Assembly (NCBI RefSeq): GCF_018866325.1
Contig: NZ_CP076457.1
Coordinates: 620,001-684,000 of the forward strand
DNA length: 64,000 nt
Direction: 5' to 3'
From: Streptomyces sp. YPW6
GTDB taxonomy: Bacteria > Actinomycetota > Actinomycetes > Streptomycetales > Streptomycetaceae
Shown one piece after another: positions 1-9,114 of the stretch. A program made the translations under genes and the position numbers. The notes beneath the pieces were generated by a model. It ran no database searches and was not told the origin of the DNA. It saw only the letters and a program-made list of their open reading frames with translations. How positions within the stretch are numbered: position 1 is the first letter of the stretch; each line of letters begins with the position of its first letter.

Positions 1-559
1 TGCCGGTGTGCCCGGACCAGAGGTAGTAGCGGTTGGGGTCGGTGGCCCCGATGAACGAGCAGTGGTAGGCGTCGCAGACGGTGAAGCGGTCGGCCAGCGC
101 GTAGTGGAAGGGGATGTCCTCCCGGGTCAGATAGGCCATGGTCGTCGGCGTCTTGGCCGGGATCCAGCGGTCGTAGCGCCCGTCGTTGTACGCCTGGTGG
201 CCGCCCGCCCAGTCGTGGTTGAGCCCCTGGAGGAACTGCATGCCCAGGTCGTCGGCGGTCGGGTGGAACGGCAGGGTCTCCTTGCCCGCCGCGTCGGCCT
301 GATGCCACACGGACTTTCCGCTGGGCAGCGTCACGGGCCGCGGGTCGCCGAACCCCCGCACGCCGTTCAGCGCGCCGAAGTAGTGGTCGAAGGAACGGTT
401 CTCCTGCATCAGGACGACGATGTGCTCGACATCCTCGATCGTCCCGGAGCCTCGGTGGGCGGGGATGGCCGCGGCGCGGTCGATGCTGCCGGACAGCGCG
501 GTGAATCCCGCCGTCGCACCGGCTATCTGGAAGAAGCGGCGCCGATTCAGATCTGCCAT
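1..559 (-). CDS. Phosphocholine-type phospholipase C, 5' part only
   Basis: The gene runs off the left edge, so only the first ~186 residues are seen. The protein opens with a twin-arginine signal (MADLNRRRFFQIAGATAGF), predicting folded export by Tat. The mature part starts with IEDVEHIVVLMQENRSFDHYFG at about residues 41-62, the hallmark of the bacterial phosphoesterase family that includes phosphocholine-preferring phospholipase C and acid phosphatase AcpA. It continues with a GVRGFGDPR segment and SFIGATDPNRYYLWSGHTG near the edge. Family knowledge predicts hydrolysis of phospholipid head groups outside the cell, often for phosphate scavenging. The ATG at 559 places the twin arginines 6-8 residues in. 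Substrate cannot be settled without the rest of the gene. Confidence 0.88.
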   Translation of the reverse strand, partial: MADLNRRRFFQIAGATAGFTALSGSIDRAAAIPAHRGSGTIEDVEHIVVLMQENRSFDHYFGALNGVRGFGDPRPVTLPSGKSVWHQADAAGKETLPFHPTADDLGMQFLQGLNHDWAGGHQAYNDGRYDRWIPAKTPTTMAYLTREDIPFHYALADRFTVCDAYHCSFIGATDPNRYYLWSGHTG

Positions 560-706
560 GAGTGAGGGGCCTCTGGGAATGTGGGGAACGGATGGAATCG
601 TGGGGAACAGAAGCGAACAGGATGCTCCAGGAGAATCAAACAGAACGGAAGGGCTCGTGACACATCGGTGAACGACGGCGGTACGCCCGGCACGCGTGAG
701 ACCGGG

Positions 707-1213
707 TCACGGCAACGAGCGTGTGAGCCAGGCCACTTCGCCGTTCTCCTCCACGGAGACGCGATCCCTCGCGAATCCGAGCTTCTCCAGCACCCGGAGC
801 GAGGGCGCGTTCCCTGTGCCGACGGTCGACCAGAGCCGCGTGCGCCCGGTGGCCGCGGCGGCTTCGAGTACGGCGCCGGCCGCCTCGGTGGCGTATCCGC
901 GCCCGTGCGCATGTCGGAACAGCTCGTACGCGATCTCGGGCTCCTCCAGGGTGGTGCGGCCGATGATCAGCCCGCAGTAGCCGATGAAGTCGCCTTCCGC
1001 GCGCCGCTGGACGGGCAGCAGAGCGATCCCGGTGGTCTCCGTCGCCGTGAGGAACTCCGCGATGGATGTCCGGATGCGATCCTCCGGAGGTCTTCCGTTG
1101 CCGCGTTCGGCGAGGAGGTCGCAGAACGCGGCGGCGTCGGACGGGGCCCACGGCCGGAGTATCAGGCGCTCGGTCGTGAGGTGGAACGGCATGGTCGCGT
1201 ACGTGGCGGGCAT
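707..1213 (-). CDS. GNAT acetyltransferase (RimJ/RimL-like)
   Basis: This 168-residue protein has the layout of a RimJ/RimL-type N-acetyltransferase. LTTERLILRPW lies near residues 12-22, the acetyl-CoA pyrophosphate loop HGRGYATEA at about 103-111, and a C-terminal NAPSLRVLEKLGF motif at about 125-137. Such enzymes transfer acetyl from acetyl-CoA to protein N-termini, amino acids or small amines; the substrate here is unknown. The reading frame stays open far upstream, but homologous sequence begins only around the two ATGs at 1213 and 1192, so one of these is the real start. It stands alone between the phospholipase and hydrolase genes, all on the same strand, with gaps too long to prove an operon. 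Confidence 0.82.
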   Translation of the reverse strand: MPATYATMPFHLTTERLILRPWAPSDAAAFCDLLAERGNGRPPEDRIRTSIAEFLTATETTGIALLPVQRRAEGDFIGYCGLIIGRTTLEEPEIAYELFRHAHGRGYATEAAGAVLEAAAATGRTRLWSTVGTGNAPSLRVLEKLGFARDRVSVEENGEVAWLTRSLP

Positions 1214-1244
1214 GGGTCCACTCTGACCGATGGGCTCGTCACGC

Positions 1245-1919
1245 CTACGACCGGTGCCCCGGTACGAGCAACTCCCGCAGGAGTGAGACGAGGAGAGCGG
1301 GCCGCCCCACGAACGGGGAGTGGCCCGTCGCCCACTCGCGCACCTCGGTGCAGCGCGAGCCCATCGTCCGCTGCAGGGCGGGGTCGACGGCCCGGTCCTG
1401 TGCGCAGACGACGTAGGTGGAGGGGGTGTCCTTCCAGCTGTGGTGCGCCGGAACTCCCCGCCCGCAGCCGGAGGCCTGGGGACGCAAAAGGCCGACCGCC
1501 CGGCCCGCGAGCGGGCCGGGGCAGTCGTGGTGCAGGACGTCGGCGGCACGATCGGGACGCAGGCTGGTCGATCCGTCGGGCTCGGGCCTGATCGCGTCCC
1601 GGAGTTCCGCGGACGCCCCGCCGAGAGCGGCCGCGCTCTCCCCGGCGTCCGGGACGAAGGACGCCAGATGGACCAGATGCCGCGCTCCGCGTACTCCGGT
1701 GATCACGGACCCGCCGTAGGAGTGTCCGAGCAGCAGGGGAGGTTCCTCCAGCGAGTCGACGGCGGCCTGGACCGCCTCGGTGTCGGCAGCCAGCGAACCG
1801 CGGTGGAGCTCGGGGGCGACGGCTCCGAGCCCCGAGGCCCGGAGGCGGTGCGCGACCGCGTCGAAATGCTCGGGGCGGTGGTACAGGCCGTGCACGAGCA
1901 CGACGGTCGGCCCTTTCAT
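1245..1919 (-). CDS. Alpha/beta-fold hydrolase
   Basis: A 224-residue serine hydrolase. The oxyanion-hole HG dipeptide is at residues 10-11 (VVLVHGLYH), the nucleophile elbow GHSYGG at 65-70 gives Ser67, an acid candidate is Asp175 in VCAQDRAVDP and the catalytic His is probably His200 in ATGHSPF. All four positions fit the usual triad order. There is no signal peptide, so a cytosolic esterase or amidase-type activity is likely; substrate unknown. It ends 31 bp before the start of the GNAT gene on the same strand, so co-transcription is possible. Confidence 0.83.
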   Translation of the reverse strand: MKGPTVVLVHGLYHRPEHFDAVAHRLRASGLGAVAPELHRGSLAADTEAVQAAVDSLEEPPLLLGHSYGGSVITGVRGARHLVHLASFVPDAGESAAALGGASAELRDAIRPEPDGSTSLRPDRAADVLHHDCPGPLAGRAVGLLRPQASGCGRGVPAHHSWKDTPSTYVVCAQDRAVDPALQRTMGSRCTEVREWATGHSPFVGRPALLVSLLRELLVPGHRS

Positions 1920-2184
1920 CCGCGTCCTCCGGTCGGTTGTCGACTGGTCGCTCTTCTCGGCCGGCCACCGTCAGTATCCCTCGCCACGGGCATCACGATC
2001 GCGCGCCCGGCTCGCCGACGCGTGCGCGGCCGCCCGACGGTGAACGCCACCGGCGACGAGCGGGCGTCAGGGCGGCGCGGGGCACGCGGTCCGCGCCCCG
2101 CATCGAGCCGTTCGCCCCTCGACAAGCCGTGCCTGAATGCTGAACTTGCCTCCATCCGGCGGGCAAGAACGCTAGACATGTGCC

Positions 2185-3336
2185 ATGCCTGCCGAAGCTC
2201 GCTCACGCCCTCTGATCGCCGTCGTCGGCAGCGTCGACACGGCCAGGACCTTCACCCCTCCCCTGCGCGATGCCGCGTCGGCGCCTGAGGCCGCCCGGCT
2301 CCTGGGTGCGGAGTTGTACCGGGCGGGCTGCGACATCGCCGTCTTCTCCAGCAAGCCGACCTACGTCGAGGCGGACGTGGTGCGGGGGTACGCGGAGGCC
2401 GGCACCGCGGGAGCGCCGGGCACCGTCTTCGCCTACCCGCCGCGTCACAGGTCCGTCGACTTCGCACTGCCACCGGAGAGCTGCGTCACGGTACGGACGG
2501 TGCGGGACACCAGTGGCGAGTGGGAGCTGTCGTACTACCGGACCCTGCTCAGCGCCGACGGCGTCCTGCTGATGGGCGGCGGGCAGTCGACCCGGATCGC
2601 CGGAATCATCGCCATGTCCCAGCAGGTGCCGGTACTGCCGGTCGCGGCGTTCGGCGGCGGAGCGGGGCAGGTGTGGGTCAATCTCGACAAGATCCGCAAC
2701 GGCGTCGAAGACTCCGCCATAGCCCTCATGGGCGACGACTGGCGGCCGGACGCGGCGCCGCGGCTGATCGCCTCCCTCCTCGAACAGCGCGAGCACAAGC
2801 GGGCCGCGGAGGATGCGGCGCGCAGTACGCGCCGTCAGGCCGCCTGGCGAGCCAACGCCGGCCTGGTGATATCCGTCCTGTGCATCGCGGCGTCCGTCGC
2901 CGCGATCGTGTTCGCCCCTCCCTCCGGACCGGCGGACGCCCGGAGCCTGTCATCGCTGCTGCTCGCCCCGCTGATCGCGGCGGTCGGCGGGGCGCTGATC
3001 CGGCACTCGTTCGAGACCGACTCCGGCTCGCTCCGGGCCTCGGTGCGCGGGCTGGGCGCCGGTCTGGTGTCGGTCCTGCTGTACTGCGCCTCGCAGTTGC
3101 TGACGGTTCCGGCGCTGCTCGACGACCTGGATGTGCGTCGCCTGCTGTTCTTCACGGTTCCGCTCGGCTTCAGTGCGGGGTTCACCTTCGACCTTGTTTT
3201 CGAGCGCCTGCGTTCAGGAGCGGGCCCGGCCGCCCCCGCGGCCGTCGACCCTCTGGCCGGAGCAGCGGCCACCTCGGCGACGGACGGGGGGAATCCACCG
3301 CCGACCGACCCCGTTCCGGCCCGGCAGACCACTTAG
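2185..3336 (+). CDS. SLOG-domain protein with four C-terminal membrane helices (putative conflict effector)
   Basis: The 383-residue protein has a Rossmann-like N-terminal half (about 8-200) that reads as a SLOG (LOG/Smf/DprA-like) nucleotide-binding domain. It has IAVVGS at 11-16, an AARLLGAELYRAG helix at 36-48 and a glycine-rich loop LLMGGGQSTRIAG at 128-140, followed by VPVLPVAAFGGGAGQVW. A basic linker (about 195-222) leads to four hydrophobic segments at about 225-246, 256-273, 291-313 and 320-339, and a Pro/Ala-rich tail. SLOG domains in immune systems sense nucleotide signals and are often fused to membrane or enzymatic effectors. I infer that this is a membrane effector or sensor serving the TIR/MoxR operon that faces it. 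The domain call rests on motif reading, not a profile search. Confidence 0.6.
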   Translation: MPAEARSRPLIAVVGSVDTARTFTPPLRDAASAPEAARLLGAELYRAGCDIAVFSSKPTYVEADVVRGYAEAGTAGAPGTVFAYPPRHRSVDFALPPESCVTVRTVRDTSGEWELSYYRTLLSADGVLLMGGGQSTRIAGIIAMSQQVPVLPVAAFGGGAGQVWVNLDKIRNGVEDSAIALMGDDWRPDAAPRLIASLLEQREHKRAAEDAARSTRRQAAWRANAGLVISVLCIAASVAAIVFAPPSGPADARSLSSLLLAPLIAAVGGALIRHSFETDSGSLRASVRGLGAGLVSVLLYCASQLLTVPALLDDLDVRRLLFFTVPLGFSAGFTFDLVFERLRSGAGPAAPAAVDPLAGAAATSATDGGNPPPTDPVPARQTT

Positions 3337-3455
3337 GTACGCCTATCCTCGCGGACGACGGGGTATCCAGTCAGCAGCGGAAAAGACGGCCCGCTTGGCC
3401 CATATCGTCCATAATTGTCCTGACGTCATGATCCGCTACAAGGGGGGTGTCGCGT

Positions 3456-3878
3456 ATGGAGGGTTTGTCGGCTGCTCTGCTGGTCAGAGTCGCTCTGGGA
3501 GTCGCGCACGACATGGCGGACGAACGGGAGCGGGAAGCCTGGGAGCGGCTGAGGGAACTCGTGTCCGGGGCGGACCGCGAGCCGACGGGGCCCACTCTCC
3601 CGGCCGAACAGGAGCTCACGGACTTCGGGGCCTCCCCGACCAGCCCGGCGCGCGCCGAGGCGCTGATCCGCGCTCTGGAGCGACGCGCGCAGCGCGACCC
3701 GCGGTTCGACAGAGATCTCAACACGTGGGCGCAGGACGTCAGACGGCACTCCTCCGTGCGCGACCGCAGTCCTGGTCTGCGGAGCGCCTCCTTGCACGGT
3801 TCGGTGGTCCAGTCGGGCTCCGACGCCTCCGTCACCTTCGCCGTCTACGGCCCTCAGGCGCCTTCGGCCGCCTCCTGA
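3456..3878 (+). CDS. Small adaptor-like protein of the conflict island
   Basis: This 140-residue protein starts at the ATG at 3456, which follows an AGGGGGG Shine-Dalgarno run; the in-frame GTG at 3447 is less well placed. The N-terminal ~100 residues are charged and helical (HDMADEREREAWERLREL, then ALIRALERRAQRDPRFDRDL). They end in a short beta-prone tail, SLHGSVVQSGSDASVTFAVYG. In Streptomyces, small helical proteins with a GxVxQ/HG tail commonly sit beside TIR, CHAT or STAND genes and may act as adaptors. No enzyme motif is visible. It follows the SLOG gene on the same strand after 119 bp, and its last 25 bp overlap the 3' end of the opposing STAND gene. Function is inferred only from position. 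Confidence 0.55.
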   Translation: MEGLSAALLVRVALGVAHDMADEREREAWERLRELVSGADREPTGPTLPAEQELTDFGASPTSPARAEALIRALERRAQRDPRFDRDLNTWAQDVRRHSSVRDRSPGLRSASLHGSVVQSGSDASVTFAVYGPQAPSAAS

Positions 3879-6800
3879 TCCGCGGCCGCCGCTGCGGAGC
3901 CACGCTCACCTGTTCTGGCCGAAACATCCCGCTCCAGGGCTGATTCGGCCCTCAGGGCTTCGGTCAGAGCCGCCTGTGCCTGTTCCTGCCGGCCCGTGGC
4001 GTTCAGCAGATCGCTGAGCAGCAGCAGGGAGTCGACCAGCCCCGGACCGTCCCTGCCGTGCCTGAAGGCTTCGGTGGCGGCCCGCAGGTATTCCAGTGCC
4101 AGCGGGTCCTTCCGGTTGTAGGCCATGCGTCCCAGCGCGTGCAGCGCCTGGGCGCGGGAGGTGATGTCGCCGAGCGACTGATGGACCGCGGCGCTGTCGA
4201 GCAGCACGGCATGGGCGTTCTCCGTCTCGCCCGCGTCCACGCTGGACAAGCCCAGATTGAGCAGTGCCTCGGCCAGGGCTCTCTCGTCGCCGACCTCGCG
4301 CAGTTCACCGACGGCTTTGTTCAGGGTGCGGATGGCTTCCTCGTGGCGGCCCTGGCGGCGCAGCGCGTTACCGATGTTGTTCAGGCACTGGGCCGCCGAA
4401 AGCGCGTCTCCGACGGACAGGTGGATGTCCCGGGCCCGCTCCAGTTCGTGAAGTCCCTCCACGTCCTGCCGGCTTTCGAGCAGCGCCAGCCCGAGGTTGT
4501 TGCCCGCACGCGCCTCGCTGCGCGGGTCACCCAGTTTGCGGTAGAGGTCGCGTGCTCGGGAGAACAGGGCGCCGGCCTCGTCGAAGCGGTGGTTCTCCAG
4601 CATCGCCCGCCCCAGGCGTTCCAGCACGGTTCCCTGACCGCCCACTTCCCCCATCCGCCCGGCGTGGAAGGCCGCCATGTCCAGCGTGGCCAGTCCCTCT
4701 TCCGTACGGCCGTCGCGTAACTGGGCGGCGCCGAGCGTGGAGAGCAGAACGGCCTGGTCGTGCGTCGAAAGCCGAGCCCGCCAGGACTCCAGCCGAGCGC
4801 GTTCCAGGCAGGCCAGTGCGTCCCGCACTTCTCCCTGCTCCAGCAGGGCGCTTCCGAGGTTGCTGAGCACCTGGATCAGACCGGCGTGGTCTCCGATCTC
4901 CGTGAAACGCTCGGCCGCGCCCGTGAGCACGCGCACGGCGTCGCGATAGCGCCGCCCGACCATCAGGGTCGCGCCGAGATTTCCCAGCATCAGGGCGAGG
5001 ACGGGGGAACGGTCGCCTGTCTCGCCGCTCAGACTCCCCGTGTCCTGCAACGCGGTCACGGCAGCCTCGAAGTCCCCGGTGGTGGCCATGGCCACGGCGA
5101 AGTTGTTGAGCGCCGCAGTCCTCGTGTACCGGTCGGCTTCCTCGGCCTCGGGTGCGCGCAGGACCGCCTCCATGACGCGAAGGAGGTCGTCGAACTGACG
5201 CGTCTGGGTCAGGAATTCCGACAGCGCCAGCGCGATGGCCTGACCTGTCTGGGTGAGGCCTTCGCGCAGACAGACGTCGACCGCCGCGACCAGGCTCTCC
5301 CGTTCCTCCTCCATCCACGCCACCGCCTGCTGGCGCGACGAGAAGACGATGCGCTGCGTCCGGGGTGCCGCTCGGGCCCATGCGTCGGCCTCACGGGCCC
5401 ACGCGTCGGCCTCTCGGGTCCACGCGTCGGCCTCACGGGCCCACTGCTCGTAGTAGCCCATGAGCCGGTTCAGTGCTTCACGCCGCTCGTCCCTCCCTGC
5501 GTGCTGCCGATAGAGGTCTGCGGCGTGCTGCTGGATGAGGCTGTTGATGCTCCAGCGGCCTTCGTCCCGTGCCGACCGCTGCAACAGGTGCAGTCCTGTC
5601 AGCCGGTCCAGCAGCCGGTTCGGCGGTGATCCGGTCAGGATCAGTACCGCCACGGCGGAGAAGCTCCCGCCCGGGACCAGACCCAGCAGCCGGAAGCCGG
5701 ACGCCTCCCGCGGGGAGAGCCGACGGTAGCTCCAGTCGAGTGCGCTTCGGACGGAGTCCCTTCCCGGGGGAAAGACGTCCGCCCGGACCGGTGCCCGGTC
5801 GAGTGCGAGAACGAGCGCGGGCACCGAGGGGGCCGGATCGGTCCCCAGCATGCTCGCCGCGGCTTCCAGCGCCAGGGGCAGTCGTCCGCACCGGTCGCTC
5901 AGCGCCACGAGTCCGGTCGGCGGGGAGTCGGACGGCCCGTCGCGCTCGGGACCGGCGGGCACCGTACGGATCAGCAGGCTCACGGCTTCCTCGGCGGACA
6001 GGGGGCCAACGGTGATCAGCTCGGCGGTGAACGGCACCTGCGACCGCGTGGTGAGCAGGACGGACAGGCCCGGCGCCAGCCGGCTCAACGGAGCGTCGTC
6101 CCCCGGCACCACGCCGTCCAGGACCAGCAGGGCGGGGCGGACGCCCGCAGCGGTGACCTGATGCATCAGCGCGGAGCACATCAGCCATGCCTCACCGGGC
6201 AGCATGGCCTCCACGGCGGAAGCCCGCACGCCCAGGGCCCGCAGCAGCACCGCCGCCGTGAAGGGCTGCTCCGCCGCGTCGATCCACAGCACTCCGCCGG
6301 GAAACCAGCCCCGCTCGCGCGCCTGGAAGACCGCTTCCACGGCGAGCGCCGTCTTCCCCGATCCGGGAAGACCGGTCAGCACAGCGACCATGCCCCGTTT
6401 CACGGTCCTGTCGGCCAGCAGTGCGTGGAGCCGCTCCAGGGCCCGCGCCCGCCCGGTGAAGTGCTCGAGCCGCTCGGGCAGGAGGCCGGAAGTCTCGATC
6501 CTGTGGCCGGGTTCCGCGGCCGCGGCCCGCGCGACGACCCGCTCACAGACCGCGGAGACGGCGTCGCCGGGAGGCACCGCCCGTCCCTGCTTACCGGTGG
6601 CCGCCTGCACGAACGAGGCACGGGCGATCAGTACCCGTGCGGCGGGCCCCCACGCCTTCCCCGCCGCCAGGGACGGCTCCGCGGTGGCGAGCATGAGCAC
6701 GGGCGCCACGGCGGGGTCGTCCAGGACCTTCAGCAGCGCACGTGCCAGGTCCTCGCCGGCGTCGCCGATCAGCATTCTGTCGAGGTCGTCGAGCCACAGC

Positions 6801-8128
6801 ACCGTATGGGAGCCGATACGGTCGTCGGCGACCGCGTCCACCACGGCCCGGCTGCGTCCGATCAGCGGTGGGGCCCACACCCACCAGTCGCCCAGCGCCT
6901 GCCGCAGAGCTTCCCACGCGGCTCGCGTACGTCCGCTGGACGGCCCTCCCGACACCACCACCAGTCCGTTGTCGCGGGACGCGTCCTGCAGGAACAACGG
7001 GAGCACGATGTCGCTGGCGCGGGCCACTCTCGGGACCAGGTCCTTCTGGACCCACCGGCCCGGATCCGCGGCGGCCCTGGCTCCGACGTACCGGATGAGC
7101 AGACGCGGCGCGATGCCGAACGCCAGCGCGTCGTCGTCACGCAGCTCCGCCACCCGGGATCCCAGAAGGCCGCGGTGCGGAGAACCGGCCGTGCTCCGCG
7201 CGGCGTACGCCAGCACGTCGGACACCCCGTGAGCACCCACCTCGTACACCGTGCCCCGGGCATTGCGCACGAAGACCGGTACGTGGGAGACGGGCAGCGT
7301 CATCCGCCCGCCGCGCGGGACACGGAGCCTCTCCGCCTCGCGCCACGTCTCGATACCGGAAGCGACCTCCAGGACGCGCGGCTGCGTGTCCGGAACGTGG
7401 ATGCCCTGGGCCGGCCACCGGGGGTCGCCGACCGTCAGATGCGCGCCGTCGTGCCGTACCGCCAGGATCACGTCCTCGACCCCGTCGAGATGCGCGCCCC
7501 GTCCCTGACCGGCGGTTCCCCCTCGGCCACGGGACTCTTCGCCCCCCAGGACGGCGAAGAGCTCCAAGGCGGCGGGAGTCTGCCGGACCCGGTCGGGAAA
7601 GCGCTGCCACGCGCCCGCGAACCAGCGGCGCAGGGACTCCCGGCGGGCCGGGACCTCCACGGCCGCGCGGAGGACGCGTTCGAGGAGCCGGTCGATGTCG
7701 GCGTCGGCCTCCCGCGGCCCGAGGCCGGCGTCGGCGCGGACGGCCGCCCACGTCACCTGCTCCTCCAGGGCCAGGGTCGGCGAGAGGTGTCTCTCGTGGA
7801 CCCGGAAGATGACGTTGCCCGCTTCGCGCACCAGGGCGTCGTCGGCGCTCCGGGCCAGCTCCGCCCGCAGCATCTCCCGCAGAGGGCCCAGCAGATTCCG
7901 GTCCAGGGCCATGTACCGCGCGCTGCTGCGCAGCGACCAGGTCCCGAACCACAGCGCCGCCTCGGCGGAGACTCCCAGATCGGGGCGCACCTCGATGCGG
8001 ACCGCCCGTACCAGCTCCGGCTCGATGCGGGTCGCCGTGCACAGCACCACGGCCAGCAGTCTGACCGGCTCGGGCATGCCCTCGACTGCCGGAACCCCCC
8101 ACGGCCGCTCCGGCCGCTCGCCGGTCAT
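3854..8128 (-). CDS. Large STAND-type sensor: two P-loop domains plus C-terminal TPR array
   Basis: A 1424-residue protein. Residues 1-200 form a helical region of the type found in SAV_2336-like Streptomyces proteins. At about 385-510 is a first NTPase-like domain with GGPSSGRT (394-401) and a Walker B-like HTVLWLDDLD (441-450). At about 556-760 is an NB-ARC/STAND domain with Walker A GLPGSGKT (586-593), VLDG at 669-672 and the TTR sensor in LLTTRSQ. After a heptad repeat near residue 900-920, many TPRs fill the C-terminus to about 1400. STAND proteins sense through repeats and switch with ATP. In the first P-loop the lysine is replaced by arginine. Leu codon 1137 is TTA. The start ATG overlaps the preceding vWA gene's stop as ATGA, so translation is coupled. 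Role in immunity is inferred from the operon. Confidence 0.78.
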   Translation of the reverse strand: MTGERPERPWGVPAVEGMPEPVRLLAVVLCTATRIEPELVRAVRIEVRPDLGVSAEAALWFGTWSLRSSARYMALDRNLLGPLREMLRAELARSADDALVREAGNVIFRVHERHLSPTLALEEQVTWAAVRADAGLGPREADADIDRLLERVLRAAVEVPARRESLRRWFAGAWQRFPDRVRQTPAALELFAVLGGEESRGRGGTAGQGRGAHLDGVEDVILAVRHDGAHLTVGDPRWPAQGIHVPDTQPRVLEVASGIETWREAERLRVPRGGRMTLPVSHVPVFVRNARGTVYEVGAHGVSDVLAYAARSTAGSPHRGLLGSRVAELRDDDALAFGIAPRLLIRYVGARAAADPGRWVQKDLVPRVARASDIVLPLFLQDASRDNGLVVVSGGPSSGRTRAAWEALRQALGDWWVWAPPLIGRSRAVVDAVADDRIGSHTVLWLDDLDRMLIGDAGEDLARALLKVLDDPAVAPVLMLATAEPSLAAGKAWGPAARVLIARASFVQAATGKQGRAVPPGDAVSAVCERVVARAAAAEPGHRIETSGLLPERLEHFTGRARALERLHALLADRTVKRGMVAVLTGLPGSGKTALAVEAVFQARERGWFPGGVLWIDAAEQPFTAAVLLRALGVRASAVEAMLPGEAWLMCSALMHQVTAAGVRPALLVLDGVVPGDDAPLSRLAPGLSVLLTTRSQVPFTAELITVGPLSAEEAVSLLIRTVPAGPERDGPSDSPPTGLVALSDRCGRLPLALEAAASMLGTDPAPSVPALVLALDRAPVRADVFPPGRDSVRSALDWSYRRLSPREASGFRLLGLVPGGSFSAVAVLILTGSPPNRLLDRLTGLHLLQRSARDEGRWSINSLIQQHAADLYRQHAGRDERREALNRLMGYYEQWAREADAWTREADAWAREADAWARAAPRTQRIVFSSRQQAVAWMEEERESLVAAVDVCLREGLTQTGQAIALALSEFLTQTRQFDDLLRVMEAVLRAPEAEEADRYTRTAALNNFAVAMATTGDFEAAVTALQDTGSLSGETGDRSPVLALMLGNLGATLMVGRRYRDAVRVLTGAAERFTEIGDHAGLIQVLSNLGSALLEQGEVRDALACLERARLESWRARLSTHDQAVLLSTLGAAQLRDGRTEEGLATLDMAAFHAGRMGEVGGQGTVLERLGRAMLENHRFDEAGALFSRARDLYRKLGDPRSEARAGNNLGLALLESRQDVEGLHELERARDIHLSVGDALSAAQCLNNIGNALRRQGRHEEAIRTLNKAVGELREVGDERALAEALLNLGLSSVDAGETENAHAVLLDSAAVHQSLGDITSRAQALHALGRMAYNRKDPLALEYLRAATEAFRHGRDGPGLVDSLLLLSDLLNATGRQEQAQAALTEALRAESALERDVSARTGERGSAAAAADQEAAEGA
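5376..5438. repeat. Three 21-bp tandem copies inside the STAND gene
   Basis: Three consecutive 21-bp units, about 90% identical, encode the heptad READAW(A/T) three times in the STAND protein just before its TPR array. The period is a multiple of three, so gain or loss of copies would stay in frame and alter a helical linker length by exact heptads. Confidence 0.85.
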
Positions 8129-9114
8129 GACAGCGCGGAGTGGACGCGGGCGGTGGTCGTGTACCGGTCCCAGCTGAGCACCGGCATCAGGGCCGGCAGC
8201 CAGTGCGGCCACCGCTCGGGCGGCGCGGGGACCAGCGCGAGCGGCCGGCAGCTCGCCCACCGGATGAGCTGCACGGTCCGCCGCCACTCGCCCTGCAACT
8301 CGGCCGTCGCTCCCCCCGTGTTCATACCGAAATCGCTGAGCACGAGCACCCGCGCACCCGGCGGGGGCGGCTCGTAGGCCTTCCACGACCACCCGGCCCG
8401 GGCTCCGCTGCGTTGCAGGGGGGACTGCGAGAAGTACCGGGTGCTGCAGTTGTGTTCGCCCGCCAGCGCGCCGATGCGCCGCACCAGTTCCGCCTGGTCC
8501 CGGTGGAAGGGCTGCATGCCCACGTTCAGGTCGACGAGGACCTGGACGCCGAAGCGCAGTGTTCTGACGGGTTCGCGGGGCAGCTGGGACAGGGCATCAC
8601 CCCGGCACACCGTGTCGAGCAGGGCGTCGACGTCGACGGGTCCTTCGTGGACGACGCGCGACAACAGCAGATGCAACGTCGCGGACTCCGAGGCCGGCGG
8701 CAGAAGCGGCTGGTGCGGGAGGGGCTCGGGCTTCCGGGACTGCTGCTCGGCGAGCGCCGGTTCGCTCCAGCCCCGGCCGGTGTTCGGCGCCTCCTGCATC
8801 CCGATCGGCTTGAGAATCTGCAGTTCGTCGGGGAAGCCCGTCGGCTCCCGCAGGCGGGGGGCCGTCGGCTTGCCGGGGCCCGTCACCGGTCTGCCCGCCG
8901 TCGCCGGAGCAGGCCGCCTGGCCGGTTCCTCACGGGCGGCGGACCGTACGGGGGCGGCTCTCTCCATGCCCAGCAGCCCGGCGACACGGCTGAGGGTCTC
9001 GTGGTCGGACGGCGAGATCCCCAACGCGGTGACCACGCGGGCCATGTCGGCGATCCAGTTCTCACCGCGGCGGCCGGCCTGCGGGTCGTCCCTCTGCTCC
9101 ATACGCACTCTCAC
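8125..9114 (-). CDS. vWA-like protein with degenerate MIDAS (conflict operon)
   Basis: This 329-residue protein starts at a GTG whose first bases overlap the MoxR stop (GTGA), and ends by overlapping the STAND start (ATGA). An N-terminal helical segment (about 20-50) is followed by a Pro-rich linker (55-140) and a domain with the order of a von Willebrand A fold. This has a central strand VQVLVDLNVGMQPF at 191-203, where a MIDAS DxSxS would lie, then helices and a second strand ARVLVLSDFGMN near 253-263. The serines of the metal site are absent (DLNVGM), so metal binding may be lost. MoxR ATPases and vWA proteins are classic partners, and this pairing supports the call. An internal ATG at 9102 is an alternative start. 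Confidence 0.6.
   Translation of the reverse strand: MRVRMEQRDDPQAGRRGENWIADMARVVTALGISPSDHETLSRVAGLLGMERAAPVRSAAREEPARRPAPATAGRPVTGPGKPTAPRLREPTGFPDELQILKPIGMQEAPNTGRGWSEPALAEQQSRKPEPLPHQPLLPPASESATLHLLLSRVVHEGPVDVDALLDTVCRGDALSQLPREPVRTLRFGVQVLVDLNVGMQPFHRDQAELVRRIGALAGEHNCSTRYFSQSPLQRSGARAGWSWKAYEPPPPGARVLVLSDFGMNTGGATAELQGEWRRTVQLIRWASCRPLALVPAPPERWPHWLPALMPVLSWDRYTTTARVHSALS

Noticed and set aside
1320..2288. 322-codon plus-strand frame
   Set aside because: Antisense to the hydrolase and running into the SLOG gene in a wrong frame; no recognisable protein pattern.
6161..8377. 738-codon open frame on the plus strand
   Set aside because: It is antisense to the STAND and vWA genes, whose motifs and codon positions are right; the shadow frame is rich in His, Arg, Gly and Pro and has no domain pattern.
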